Below, in pieces: positions 34,277 to 45,397 of a stretch of 64,000 nucleotides of DNA. The notes beneath the pieces are model-generated. The model was not told the DNA's origin. It saw only the letters and a program-made list of their open reading frames with translations, and made no database searches. The DNA lies in contig CM065802.1 of the NCBI GenBank assembly GCA_033398695.1, positions 79,222,096 to 79,286,095 of the forward strand, in the 5' to 3' direction. A program made the position numbers and the translations under genes. Source of the stretch: Orobanche coerulescens. Taxonomy: Eukaryota > Streptophyta > Magnoliopsida > Lamiales > Orobanchaceae. The stretch's first letter is position 1, and every line of letters starts with the position of its first letter.

Positions 34277-35758
34277 CTTAGGGCAGGAGCTACTGGACTA
34301 CTAGATGTCCCCGTTAGCGCACGCTAACCATGAGAGTAGCATGTGCTAATTAGACCCAGTATATAAGGGCCAAAGCAGGTCAACTCCTGTCACTTTTCCC
34401 ATTTCCTTTCCTCCTCCGCGTTTCCGCGATCCTTGGACGATCTCCAAGCGATTCGAAGTCTTGAAACTCCAAGCCATCAGCTTTCTTGAGTTCTTGGTGT
34501 AGATTAACAACATCTACTCGCGTTCTTCGCCTTTAATCCAAGGTAATCTCCTAGAACCCTATTTTTGGGAAATTTGGGGGGTTTTTGAGTTTTTGTCCGA
34601 TTCATCCCGTATTGTTGATTAATCCATGATGTATATGATTAATCTTGTTGGTATTCTTGTTTTCCCTACGAGTTCATGGTAAATTTCATGGTATTTGTGA
34701 AATCGAGAGGGTTCGGTTGCGATTCACCCTCGTTGTTGTTTTTGTACGAATTTACATGAATCGTAGGTGGGTTTCCAGGTGTATTCCATTTCCTCAATCA
34801 TTTATAAATGGTTGTGATTGTATTCTTCAAATTTATAGGTTCGGGTTCGTCGGTTCCTAGCGATCGTGGTTGTTTCTCTGTTCCGTTTCGTCATTAATTA
34901 CTCAAGGCAATTATTCTTGGAAACCTTTATGCTTAACATGAAATGGTGATGTGTATTATGTGTGTGCTTTGCTCACTCCGGGAGGGTCCGATGTGGCCTC
35001 GGGAGAATCTGTGACTTCACTTCGGATTCATGAGCTTGTTTGTTAGCCAGTTCAGGAGGTCCTTAGAGGCCTCGAATGGGATCAGTGGTTTCGCCCCAGT
35101 CCTAGGCGATGCCTGTGCGTGATTTGTTTTCTGATTATGACCAGTTCGTGAGGGTCCTTAGAGGCCTGAATGGGACCAGTGGTTTCGTCCCGGTCCTAGG
35201 CAAATTGTTTTGACTGTTTGTTTTCCGGAAAAAGACATGTCTGGTTTTGGATTTTGAAATGACTTGATGCATGTACTATGAAATGTGAAAGCGAATGGTT
35301 TGTCTTGATTACTTGTACTAGCGTAATTGCTAACCCCTTTGGGGACCTGTTTTGGGGAAATTCTTGTTATGAATTTCAAGTTATGTTCAGCCGGACGAGT
35401 GGGCACTGGGACAATACGAGGATGCTGGCCAGGGTTGTTGACGTGTGCAAATGAGTCCCCTTATTTCGTTGTCCGTTTTGATGTGGTTGTTTTCAAACTT
35501 GTGAACTTGTAGATAGTACTCGCGAGTACTTAGGCATTTTACTTGGATTATGGTTTGCAGTATTAATTGTTATTTATGATTGTCGGTGATGTCTGTTTTA
35601 CCGGTTATTCCGGGCGTTCTATTTAATTTTCGTCTTGATGATGTGTGTTTTTCGCTAACCGAGATGGTTAGACGAGTGGTATTTCTTATTTAGCTTGGTG
35701 GGTCCCATATAGGGGTCCACGGTGTTGTAATATACCATGAGTATCTTGGGGTGTTACA
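34277..35758 (+). repeat. Truncated Tekay-type LTR, plus orientation
   Basis: The right end reads cttggggtgttaca, the reverse complement of the Tek1/Tek2 LTR start. Near 35695-35730 it has the complementary counterpart of the gggaccca/ggacccc block. Only a stub of the palindrome array remains (gttagcgcacgctaac near 34313), followed by TATATAAG at 34360-34367. The U3 start is missing. No PBS follows at 35759, so it is a solo or fragmentary LTR. It abuts the broken Cop3 integrase. Confidence 0.8.
34360..34367 (+). promoter_or_regulatory. TATA box of truncated Tekay-type LTR
   Basis: TATATAAG about 30 bp after the last palindrome, same spacing as in Tek1 and Tek2. Confidence 0.55.
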
Positions 35759-36489
35759 TGAAGTTCAATTATGTTTGGCAAATAGTCGAATTAGAACAAA
35801 GATAGCAACATGAATCAAATCGCAATGAAAAATCCGATTGAGGTATAATAGAGAACATGAGTGTAGGAAATTAAATAAATACGAAATGAATGAATTAATG
35901 GTAAGGATTATATAGAGATTACTATTATGAGAATGATATGGGAGTTTAGAATTACTGACACACACGTTATCAATCATTAACTTCGATACTTAAAGAATTA
36001 AAAGAAATCCATTTGATGGCGGCAAATTCTAAAAATCGCGATTGTTCTTTTCGAAAACAAGAGAAACTCCTTTGATGGGGATGAATCCCTACTAACAATC
36101 GATTAGCTATTGATGGGGTAATTCACTAAAAGATCGCGGAAAATAGTTTAGAACATTCACGATCACTTCTATCGGGTCGTTTGATGGCGAACAGACCAAC
36201 AAACACCCTCGATTTTGACAATAATAACAACTATGAAAAAGGTTTGATGATCTAAATCATAAATTCTCTTGCATCTAAATAATATTCGTGCACAAATATC
36301 ATCAAGAACGCCAAAAGATTACAAAGAACAAAGAAAGAGGAACAATCCCAAACTCTTACCTAGAAAATCAATAAAAAATAACAACTAACAACATGTGCGT
36401 GGTTCAATCTAAACACTCATATGATAAGATTAGCTACTCATGATCATTTCAACAACAATAGCAAAAAACCCCAAGAGATCATGTCTACA
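35759..36489. other. Unassigned AT-rich interval, possible Athila-type LTR remnant
   Basis: No ORF longer than 70 codons makes sense here. On the minus strand, the layout (gattgttcctc near 36340, ATGAGTAGCTAAT near 36430, and AT-rich stretches with ATTTCGTATTTATTT) recalls the U5 half of the Ath1 LTR in this window. Alignment by eye is weak and no LTR ends are seen. Confidence 0.3.
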
Positions 36490-36499
36490 TCGCGTATGT

Positions 36500-37450
36500 T
36501 CAAGGCACTTTTGATAAGCATTAATATCATTGCGGAACTTCATGTGAATATTGCGACCCCAATGGCCTAAAACTGAGGCACAGCTGGACATTCTAGAGAC
36601 AACAAACACGTCTGTAACCTTACACTATCCTTCCCGAACAACCTGAGGCAAGTCGGTTTCCATGAACCAAACATTCTCGAACTTAAACTTTTTTTCACGG
36701 TGACCTTCAGAAGCCGGCACACAGTTTAAGAGAAGTGGCTAATGATCTAACTTCGGCGAAACCAAGTTAAGAAGTTGAACATTAGGGAAGAGAGGGAGCC
36801 AATCGGCAGAAGCTAGAGCCCTATCAACTCTTTGCTCCACATCATTAGATGTACCCATTCCAAATCTCTAAGAAGGATAACCAGTCATAAGAATATCTAT
36901 CAACTGAGCGTCGAGGATAGCATCCCGAAAACCTCTCGTAAGATAGAATGGATGATCACATACGCCCAATTTTTTGTCCGGAGAAAGAAGATCATTGCAA
37001 TCTCCCAACATAACCCAAGGGAGCAAAGACAAGCCATCCAGTTGTCTAAAGCCCAAGGTTCCCTACGCTGAGCTCTAATTGCATAATCGTAGTAATTAGT
37101 AAGGTGCCATCTACCAAACCGCTCTTCCTCAATTTCTAAATCCAAGTAATGTCATGAATAGCCGATAACCGTACAATTTATAGATTTCCTCCACAGCACA
37201 ATGATACCACCACTACGACCCACTCCATCAACATCTAAGAAATTGTAAATACCTGTCATTCTTTGAACCAACTCCATGGTATACGAAGTAGCCAAAGTTT
37301 CATAGAGAAAAATAATTTCCAACCTCTAGGTCCGGATGAGGTACCAAGGGATAGGAAGTGAGTACGAGTGACCCAGGCCTCGATAATTCCAGCTTAAGAT
37401 ACTCATTGGTACCCACAGGCCTGGTTGCCAGGACTTGTCAATAAAAGATG
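36500..37450 (-). pseudogene. LINE ORF2 endonuclease domain remnant
   Basis: The AP-type endonuclease nicks target DNA to prime reverse transcription. Minus-strand frames 37145-36900 and 37056-36868 contain LPWVMLGDCNDLLSPDKKLG, matching the plant L1 block (GDFN, with the Phe replaced by Cys here). They are followed by a segment ending AILDAQLIDI and GYP. The upstream part near 37200-37280 shows GRSGGII-type residues and a WRKS block. The downstream part (36640-36700) has FKFENVWFMETD, the conserved segment between endonuclease and RT, and 36500-36560 the GRNIHMKFRNDIN block. Several frameshifts are present; RT itself is absent. Confidence 0.75.
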
Positions 37451-37699
37451 CATCACTGTGTTAGAACCACTATCACCATGGACATGAGGCTCTCCCAATC
37501 TATATCGTCATTGATTCCTATAATGGTACCATCCCCAACGAATGACGAAATTTCCTTAATGATCCAAAGACCCCCGCTACACGTGCACGTGGTGCAGTAT
37601 GGGGAATGTGGGGGCTTACTTGAGTCTTGGCTGGCTGAGTGTCATGTGGGACCATGGCTTCAACAAGTTGGGGTTCGTTCCTATTATTCTATACAAAAT

Positions 37700-38520
37700 T
37701 TATGTGGTTATCAAATATGTCGTCATAACTTCAACTAGCAAAAATATTGCTCTCGTCATTGTTAGCACAAGCATTACTGCTGTTGTTCCCCTTCTCTCTG
37801 AGCCACCCACAAGTGTTTGCCGACCCTTGATGTCGCCGCCTCGTAGGAAGGTTAATATTCCAACCATGGTGGCCTCTATCCTCCCTTTGATCAAACAATG
37901 CTTCACATGCTACATCAAAGTGACCCAAGAGGCCACCGTAAAAGCAGAAAATAGTGAGTAGGTAGTATTTAAATCGTACTTGAAAAACAGCGACATCAGT
38001 ATGCCCAATCTTCTTTCCTCTTTCCAATGGCTTCCTCACATCAATTTTCACTCAGATTCTCATAAATGACTTCCAAAAGTCGGAGCTATTCCTGAGATTG
38101 TAAGCTATAAACTCTCCGACAAAGTTCCCCAAAGCAACACCTACCTCTTGTATCATGTAACCAATTGGTAGATCATGTATTTGAACCCAAAAGAAATCAT
38201 AGTACAATGGCACAGATAAATGAATCTTTCCAATGGTTAGCTTGTGAAGGATAAGCAAGTCCCCATCAAAATTTCAAGACCCCTTTCAAGTCCCAATGGT
38301 TAGCTTGTGAAGGATAAGCAACACCCTTTACCAATTGTCATACCAACGCCAACCTTTCCTCCATCATAGGAAACCGAATAGCCTTCATGGTCAAGAACTT
38401 GCCCACCAAACAAAGCTTTCATTAATCTGGCCAATAGGTGGTGCCGGTCGGTTCAAGTTCATTATCACATCCTCTTCGTTACCAAGTCGTAGGACACTGA
38501 GATCCCCCATAGGATAAGAT
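37700..38520 (-). pseudogene. LINE ORF1 (DUF4283-like) remnant
   Basis: ORF1 of plant L1 elements is an RNA-binding protein. The minus frame near 38400-38340 has LVGKFLTMKAIRFPMMEERL, typical of DUF4283 starts. ORF 38258-38052 carries FWVQIHDLPIGYM and GNFVGEFIAYNL. ORF 38051-37731 carries DVRKPLERGKK, then a segment with FCFYGGLLGHFDVAC that corresponds to a zinc-knuckle region (FCxxCGxxGHxxxxC) with the second Cys lost. A 63-bp offset duplication (38230 and 38293) interrupts the N-terminal half. A plus-strand ORF over 37448-37961 is an antisense shadow. Confidence 0.78.
38230..38321. repeat. Short duplication in LINE ORF1
   Basis: ccaatggttagcttgtgaag starts at 38230 and again at 38293 (63-bp offset), about 29 bp per copy. 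Confidence 0.88.
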
Positions 38521-38530
38521 AAACATCAAG

Positions 38531-39041
38531 TAAAATCAAAGAGCAATACCGTAATAAACTCCACTAGCAGCAAAACAGGTATACCGAAAATCCTTACACC
38601 GGACCCGAAAAGAAAAACACCCCGGGTTTTTTACGCCGACAACAGCATGGAAAATAGAGAAATTTAACGGCAGCAAGGGTAAGGAAAAATACAAAAACCT
38701 CCAACCTCAGCTATGCAGGAGCTCGGAGCAGAGTCAAAATTTGATGATGGCGATGCCCCTCCCAACAATCCAGACCGCGAAACCAAAATGCCAAAAAAAG
38801 AAGCTCAATTGCGGAGACTGGCGGAGCCAAAAGCAGACACACAATTACGGGCTCGGAAGGTCCCGAAAAAATAATCCGCAGCGAGATATAGCACTGCGAG
38901 TAGTGGCCACTACGTAGAACAACGGTGGCGATGGCGAGGGTGAAAGGGGGTTAGGGTTTAGTCAGCTCACGAGAAGAGAAGACAGATATCTGACAAATAG
39001 AAAAGGCGACGACACTTCTTTTCCAGAGGCGGCGACGGCCA
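38531..39041 (-). other. LINE upstream region, no gene
   Basis: GC-richer stretch with AAACCCTAACCC-like words on the minus strand near 38950-38960 and CGCC-rich runs, consistent with a LINE 5' UTR. A similar block recurs at 42895-42945. No ORF supported. Confidence 0.5.
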
Positions 39042-40919
39042 TGTAACACCGCCGAGAGAATATTACAGCATGGGCCCCGCACCGAAACTCAAAGGTTAAA
39101 AGACATTTTTTTAACAAACATTTCAAATACGTCCAAGCGGCGATAATGGTAATATCTTCTAAAAAATATTCAAGTACTATATAAAATCCATTTAGCAAAT
39201 ACCGTCATAAAATATCATTTGAAAATACCCGGCCAAAATGCCAAAACTCAATAGTTTCAAAGTATACGTTAAGTCACCGTTTACACGTACCGATAAAATA
39301 ATTTAGGAAATCAGTTTTCCAAAATTAACTCAAGTTCATAAAGTACTAGAAAGTCATTTTAAAACACACTCGCAACGGATATAACAAAAAGTTAAAAATA
39401 CTTTTGCAGCGGAGAATCACGACCAGTCATACTCGATTCTCAAACACACGCCATAGCCAGTATCATTCGGGAAGCTCATCTTTTCATGGACTCTACATGC
39501 TCGATCTTCGGGTACCTAAAAATAAATTCCACGACGGGGTCAACCATAATACTCAGCAATGATACTTACCACATCACATCGTTAATTACATACCAATGAA
39601 ATTACCAAGTAAGAATACTACCAATGCAATCTTACCATCATAACCTTACCAACTCGTGTTAATCCTCATCAAAACAATTCTTACCATATTCCCCATCTTG
39701 TATTCTCAATAACACAATGAACTCATACCAGCATTTGTACTGTATCCCAAACAACACCCAAAATTCTCAAAACATCATCATAACTCACCAGTACGAAATA
39801 TACAACCTCTGTACAATCCAACCCACCGGATAACATTATCAAATATCGGTCACCAATCAAAAGAAAAATACCAAGAAATAATACAGAACATACCGCAAAA
39901 TCCGCAACGCCACGACAAATCATGTCATTCTAATTCGAGATCAGATTAAAACAACATACGGGCATGGTCCTAACACAAGACCTACAAATGCATACTCATC
40001 TGAGAATATCAATATGCAACAAGACAACAACAACAACAACAAGCCTCTCCTACGAGAAGACCACCAATGCATTACACAACATTACAACCTCAACCTACAC
40101 ATGGTAATCCAACACACATAGCATAGATTCCCAAGACCGTCGGAACAACACTTTGTGGAAAACCCATCCAATAATCCAGCGCACACAGTAGAGATTCCCA
40201 AGATGATCTCGTCGGACCAACACTTGGTGGACAAACAACTACGATGCACAAATGCATGACAACAACAATACACAAATGCATGACAATGACTATACAAAAA
40301 TGCATCAGGACATATCTTTGTCTTTGCCAAATGTATTCTCATTACTCAAATATAACAATAACGAATGCAAATCATATACCTTATGATTTAACTTCAAACC
40401 AAAAAAAACAACATACAATCCAAATCTCCAAAATCCACAGTTATATTCATTGTTATATGAATTATAAACGGATGAAAGTGAAACCATTCATTAACTATTG
40501 TAACTGAGCAAGTAATAACTTACCTCGATACCGATACGATGATGGCGAAGCCATTACCAATTTTTTTGCCTTCGTCTACGAGTTCCTCAGCCTCGACCAA
40601 AGCAATATGTGAACATCCTCGAGCTCGACCGCAATGCACGGTTCGAATCAACGATCAATTATCACAACCTATTGCAATAATCAATTAACAACAAACTCGT
40701 TAACAATCAACAATTGACATAACCAATCAACAATCCCAACAGTTCAACAATATCCCATTCATATATAAAACCGAACAACTCAATCAATCAATCACGAATC
40801 CACATCCACCACATGATTCCACAATCCGATAATCATATCGACAATCAACTCAACAAAACAACATAATCCAATATGTGTTCTTACATCTAAACCATCATCT
40901 AACTCATAATCCAAGATAT

Positions 40920-40957
40920 ATATATAGAGAGAGAGAGAGAGGGAGAGAGAGAGAGAG
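40920..40957. repeat. (TA)n(GA)n microsatellite
   Basis: tatatata followed by a near-pure GA run, directly left of the MITE. Confidence 0.9.
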
Positions 40958-40958
40958 T

Positions 40959-41206
40959 GTCAGGTTCAAACGAGAATGCTAACTATTTAAGAGAATACGA
41001 GAATGGTCACCCATGTACAAAATCATATATGATTCACGTACAAAATCATATATGATTACGTTAGTGTCTACATCAGTATAAAATCATATATGATTTTATA
41101 CGTATATATTTAATTTCTTTGGTCAGTATAAAATCATATACGATTTTATGCATGAGCGACTATTCTCGTATTCCTTAAATAGTTAGCATTCTCGTTTGAA
41201 CCTGAC
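40959..41206. mobile_element. 248-bp MITE with about 45-bp terminal inverted repeats
   Basis: Left end gtcaggttcaaacgagaatg; the right end is its reverse complement. The inverted repeat extends about 45 bp to gaatacgagaat with a single-base indel. The interior has four copies of a palindromic word AAATCATATATGATT (the last with a C). No coding capacity. It is absent from the related LTR TekD as far as can be read. A TSD cannot be defined because of the flanking microsatellites, and the superfamily is not assigned. Confidence 0.88.
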
Positions 41207-41208
41207 TA

Positions 41209-41234
41209 TATGTATATATATATATATATATATA
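41209..41234. repeat. (TA)n microsatellite
   Basis: tatatgtatatatatatata run directly right of the MITE. Confidence 0.9.
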
Positions 41235-41894
41235 AAATACCATCATCTTCCTCAACAAGCTCCATGAAACATCAGGAACTACAATAACACTCCCATATTT
41301 TATCATTATACGAAGTAAACAACGACAACAACATCAAGAATCCAAAAAAGAAAAGAGGGATTAACCAACACACCTCTTGAAAATAAACAACAGTATCCAA
41401 AACCACAAGAATTATATAAATACTCATATATCAACAACATCAACAAAATCTAATAATACATCTTACGAGAATGTTTGAACGAATCATAACTCTTACAACA
41501 TGAATAAGCTTAATCAATATCTTCAATCTCTTGTCACAATTCAAGTTAATCATGTATATCATTATCATAAATAATAGGATAGGCCAACATGCTTCCTAAC
41601 ATGTAAACATCCTTCCAAAACCAAGCTACAATTAGAGGAATGTGAATATTACCTTGTGTTGATGAACTACGGTGAAGAACAATCGAACTCCTTCTAAGAA
41701 TCATCATCAAATCTAAGAACAGAACTCCAATTCATGCCCCCAAGCTCAATATTGTTAAAGATGATCATCTCCACAAATAATTGATTGTTTGGAACCCAAA
41801 ACTATCTCCAATAAATCTCTCTACCAGAGAAAAGGAAAGAATGACCGAAATGAATCAATAATACCCAACTGCACATATATATACTACACATTAC

Positions 41895-42504
41895 TAGTAT
41901 GCGCTAACGAGTGACTTTAGCGTGCGCTAACCAGTTCGACAATAAGCTGAGTTTCTGTCTAATAACTTAAGCATGCGCTACTCTCACTATATAGCATGCG
42001 CTAAACAAGTTCCAGAGGCTACTTTCTCATTTCGTACAATGAATTACGTACGCAACATACCCCTTTAACGTACGTAAACCTCATGATCCATTAGCATACA
42101 TTACTCTTTGAACCATGGCGCACGTTATCTCGTCGTTGACTCCTTGTATGCACTTATAAGGTGCCTGGGTTCTACTTGCTGAAAGCAACCCACGATTGCT
42201 GGGATTCCCTTGACCGATCTACAATTAGCACGCGTTAAGCCCATGCTTAACGTGTACTAATCTTCCATAGCAAACATCCATTGACCACATCGAAACATGC
42301 ACCGAAAGTAGCAGGGTCCACAGTTAGATTCCTTCTGGACTGATCTACATTAGCGTGTGCTAACCTTAGGCTTTAGCGTGCGCTAAATGCCATTGACTCG
42401 AGTATGCACATGCATGTCGAAAGTTGCCGACCACCGGACCCACATGTCTTGCACGTGCTAATCTTCGCCTTTAGCGTGTGCTAAGCTTGCATAGCGTGCG
42501 CTAC
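41895..42504 (-). repeat. Solo LTR palindrome array in U3
   Basis: Mixed TAGCATGCGCTA, TAGCGTGCGCTA and TTAACGTACGTAA-type words, upstream (minus direction) of TATATATA at about 41875-41882. Spacer blocks such as gaccaccggacccac (near 42430) are shared with TekD. Confidence 0.85.
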
Positions 42505-42894
42505 GTCCTTCAACTAAAATACGGTAATAAGGCTATACTTAGACACAACGCAACTCTCCAGCGACATCCAGTCGACAAACACAAACAACTCGATTCCGTA
42601 ATATCCCAATATAATATATGTTGTATAAACCCATTACAACATCATTTGTATAATTCCAACTGAATTCATAAACTTGTTCCAATAATACCCTAATACGATA
42701 TACCTGATATCAAAAGTACGATAACCTGATACACGATATCCTCAAATGTAATTGTCGACCAACTACGGCAATTATATCAATACAGCTGTAAGAATCCTTA
42801 TAATATTTTATCCATATTGTACAGATTTCACACTGTGGAGTATGACTTGGATAAAATCTCATTAAACAACATAGTAGAAATGCAGGATATTACA

Positions 42895-43084
42895 GACGAG
42901 AGTGAAAGGGTTAGGGTTAAGTCGTCTCACGAAGAGAGAGACAAAGTCATCTCATGAAGAGAGAGTTCAACCTGTTGAATTCTTATTGAGAGGTAGACAT
43001 TTTGGATTTGAATTATCTCTTCTATATATATCGAATCAATAAGGTGTGTTTGTACCAAAATATTGCAAGCATATTAGAAAATAA
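42895..43084. other. Interval between two inverted LTRs, no gene
   Basis: Starts gagtgaaagggttagggtta, a near copy of 38938-38960. It then has two copies of a ctcac/atgaagagagag block and AT-rich DNA. No ORF. Confidence 0.5.
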
Positions 43085-43225
43085 GGGGAAGGGTTGGTGG
43101 TCCAGTGGTAGGACGCCTACTCCCAAGACACTCCTTTGGGAGAGGTCTTGGGTTCTAACCCCACCAAGGAGGTGAAAGAAGTTTTTCTCTTTATGATCCT
43201 CTAGCTCCCCGGGGCTAGCTCGAGC
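43085..43225 (+). mobile_element. tRNA-derived SINE, 3' end possibly truncated
   Basis: Pol III promoter boxes: A-box-like TGGTCCAGTGG (43098-43108) and B-box-like GGTTCTAACCC (43151-43161, one base off GGTTCRANNCC). A non-tRNA body follows with a T-rich stretch and a ccccgggg palindrome. The tRNA arms do not fold as a functional tRNA. The right end coincides with the TekD LTR start, so the SINE tail may have been cut by that insertion. Confidence 0.6.
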
Positions 43226-44290
43226 TGTAATATCTTAAAATTCTACTGTGATTGTTTAATGTTATTTTATCCGAGTTATATTGTATAGGATGGGATCTGT
43301 ACAGTATGGATAAAATAATAGAAAAACTGAGGCAACTATACTTGTATAATTGTCGTATTTGGTAGACAGTTACAATTGAGGATATCGTGTATCAAGTTAT
43401 CGCACTTTTGACATTGGGTATATCGTATGAGAATAGTATTGGATTCAGTATGTGTATATGTATCCGGTATGTCGAGGGGAACAGGAACAATTGGATTTTT
43501 GGCTAAGTATATAGGCCATTACGTACGCTAAATTTTAGAGCTAACGTACGTTAAATTGATAGTGTTACGTACGTTATGGCTAATGTATTACGTACGTAAC
43601 AAAGGGAATCAGACTTGTGGCCGACAGGTGGGACCCGTGGTCGGCGTCTTTTGGAGAGGAACGTGCTTGGGCAAGTCAACTACGTATTACGTACGCTATA
43701 CAGGATGTATTACGTACGTAATGTGAGTTTTTACTGTAGCAAGTCAACGTACGTATTACGTACGTTATGGTGAAAGTGTTACGTACGTAAGGAAGTTCAC
43801 AAAATAGGTCAGTTAACTCTAGACTGCCACTATGTATGCTATCAAGGTAAGATAGCGCACGTAATAGGTTGTTACGTATGTTAACAAGGACATGTTACGT
43901 ACGTAACGAACAGAAATATTTTATAACAGAACGCCCGTCTTTCATTTCCCTTGGACTTTTCATTTCGTTCTTCTCCTCCAAACACTCAGAGATGGCATTT
44001 TTAGTTCCTCTATGTCGATTTTGAGCATGGAAACATGGATTAAAGCTTGGATATGGAGCTATTGATGATTCTTGAAGGGATTCCTTGTGTTTTTCATCTT
44101 CTAAAAGGTATGTTGGAATAACCCTCTCTTGAATTTCCGATTTTTGATGTTGTTGTTGATGAATGATTCGTATGAAGATGATTATGATCTTGTTACGATT
44201 CTTGAGGATATATGAGGTGTATGTTGAAGGAAGATGATGATATGTTGGTTTATGTCTTGAATATGTTGATTATGATTATAGATTCATAGT
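43226..44290 (+). repeat. TekD LTR, left part (U3 side)
   Basis: Starts tgtaatatct; matches the reverse complement of the right end of the solo LTR (shared words such as tttaatg...attttatcc). It runs through a TTACGTACGTAA palindrome array, then is broken at 44290 by TG2 (TSD atagt, 44286-44290). Confidence 0.85.
43519..43908 (+). repeat. TekD palindrome array in U3
   Basis: About ten TTACGTACGTAA-type words (some TTACGTACGCTA, one perfect GTTACGTACGTAAC near 43894). They occupy the place of TAGCGTGCGCTA words in the related solo LTR. Confidence 0.9.
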
Positions 44291-45382
44291 TGTTGTTACC
44301 CAAAATATTATCCAGAGATGATATGCTGGAATGGTCGAGTAACAAACAAAATGCGAGAGCACGTCCGTGGGGAAGTAAATAACACAAGATTTGCTGGGGT
44401 TGTTAGTCCCGGTCTTGAATGCTCTCGCGAGATATTATTAATATGAACACTTGGGAGTACAAATATTAATGTTAGAGTACAATTACAATGAGTGTAAAGG
44501 CCCTAGTTATCTTAGCTCTTGAGTGCTGAAGATTGCCGGAAGAACCAGAGTTGATGCTCTGTGAGTTCTTGTAACAACGATAGAGTGTAGTGTTGACTGT
44601 GAGAAATCGACGGTCTCTCACTATGTGAATTAGCTGAACTCTCGTATAAAGTAGTTAATGTACTTGTGAACCTCTTAAAGTCTGAGCTTCTGAATTTTTG
44701 AACTGTAGGGAGTTCTCGTTTTTGCTGACCGTCTTTTGATTAAGAGGTTCTGAGAGAGAAATCCTAGATAGATTCAAGAGAAAGCCGAGAGGCTGAATTT
44801 TTGAACCTTTCTCCAGTTGCTGGAGGCTCTCTATTTATAGGACTAGGAGTCGCTAGGCGATCGCCTTTGTTGTATTATAATAAGCGGGCGATCGTATTTA
44901 GCACATAGGTTGGTCTCCTTAAAGTCCACAGCAGCTGCTGGCAGCCGGATGTGTGAACCAGTGAGAAGCCAACACGCATCTATGTCGATGTCTTGGGAGG
45001 CCCCACCTAGGACCTTTCGGTGGGTTTGTCGGTAGGTGAGGCCGTCCTTGTCACTGACAGCTGCTGATGGGCCGGAGTCAACGATCCATATTCTGTGGCG
45101 CCATTCGCGGATCTGCACATGGGTCTTTGCTCCGTGATCCAGTCTTCGTACACTTGACATACGATGGCCTTGTACGTGGCATAGGACGGTCGTCCTTGGT
45201 CGGGCACCAGAGTCGATCGCTAGGTGCCAAAAGGCAATCTCCCCGGACGTCGATCGCTCGGTACTTGAATTCGGTCTGGACTCTTCGCTTTGGCAAGTCT
45301 GCCTTGGATTTATTTGATGCTGTCTTTGGTCGCTCGGCAGTTACGCCGATCGTCGTCGAGGCATATAAATTTCCGCATAACA
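44291..45382 (-). repeat. TG2 3' LTR
   Basis: 1.09 kb, tgttgttaccc to cgcataaca. TATA (minus TATAAATA) at 44832-44839, with GCGATCGC-type palindromes to its right in U3. Highly similar to 60469-61560. Confidence 0.93.
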
Positions 45383-45397
45383 ATTGCCCCTCAGCTC
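45383..45397 (-). other. TG2 polypurine tract
   Basis: Minus strand GAGCTGAGGGGCAAT next to the 3' LTR, matching that of TG1. Confidence 0.85.

Larger units (their letters stand above)
36490..38530 (-). mobile_element. L1-like LINE fragment (ORF1 and endonuclease)
   Basis: Minus-strand non-LTR retrotransposon remnant. It has a DUF4283-type ORF1, then an AP-endonuclease domain, and is cut off around 36490 before the reverse transcriptase. No poly-A tail is visible because the 3' part is missing. Frames are badly broken. Confidence 0.75.
39042..42894 (-). repeat. Solo Tekay-type LTR, 3.85 kb
   Basis: Ends tgtaacaccgcc and gatattaca. No PBS to its left and no polypurine tract to its right, so it is a solo LTR. 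The layout parallels Tek1 (start, acgacggggtca block near 39530, long AT-rich middle, palindrome array, end). It is the same family as TekD (43226 onward) in opposite orientation. No clean TSD: the flanks are ggcca and gacga; gacgg occurs 3 bp further left. A MITE lies inside it. Confidence 0.85.

Noticed and set aside
37448..37961. Plus-strand ORFs over the LINE
   Set aside because: Antisense shadows of the ORF1 region, which reads as a known LINE domain on the minus strand.
38945..38965. Interstitial telomere repeat (ttagggttt)
   Set aside because: Only one or two units; no array. The same word occurs near 42905 in a LINE-like context.
43094..43170. A functional tRNA gene
   Set aside because: A- and B-box-like words are present, but the acceptor and anticodon arms do not pair as in a tRNA and a non-tRNA body follows. 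A tRNA-derived SINE fits better.
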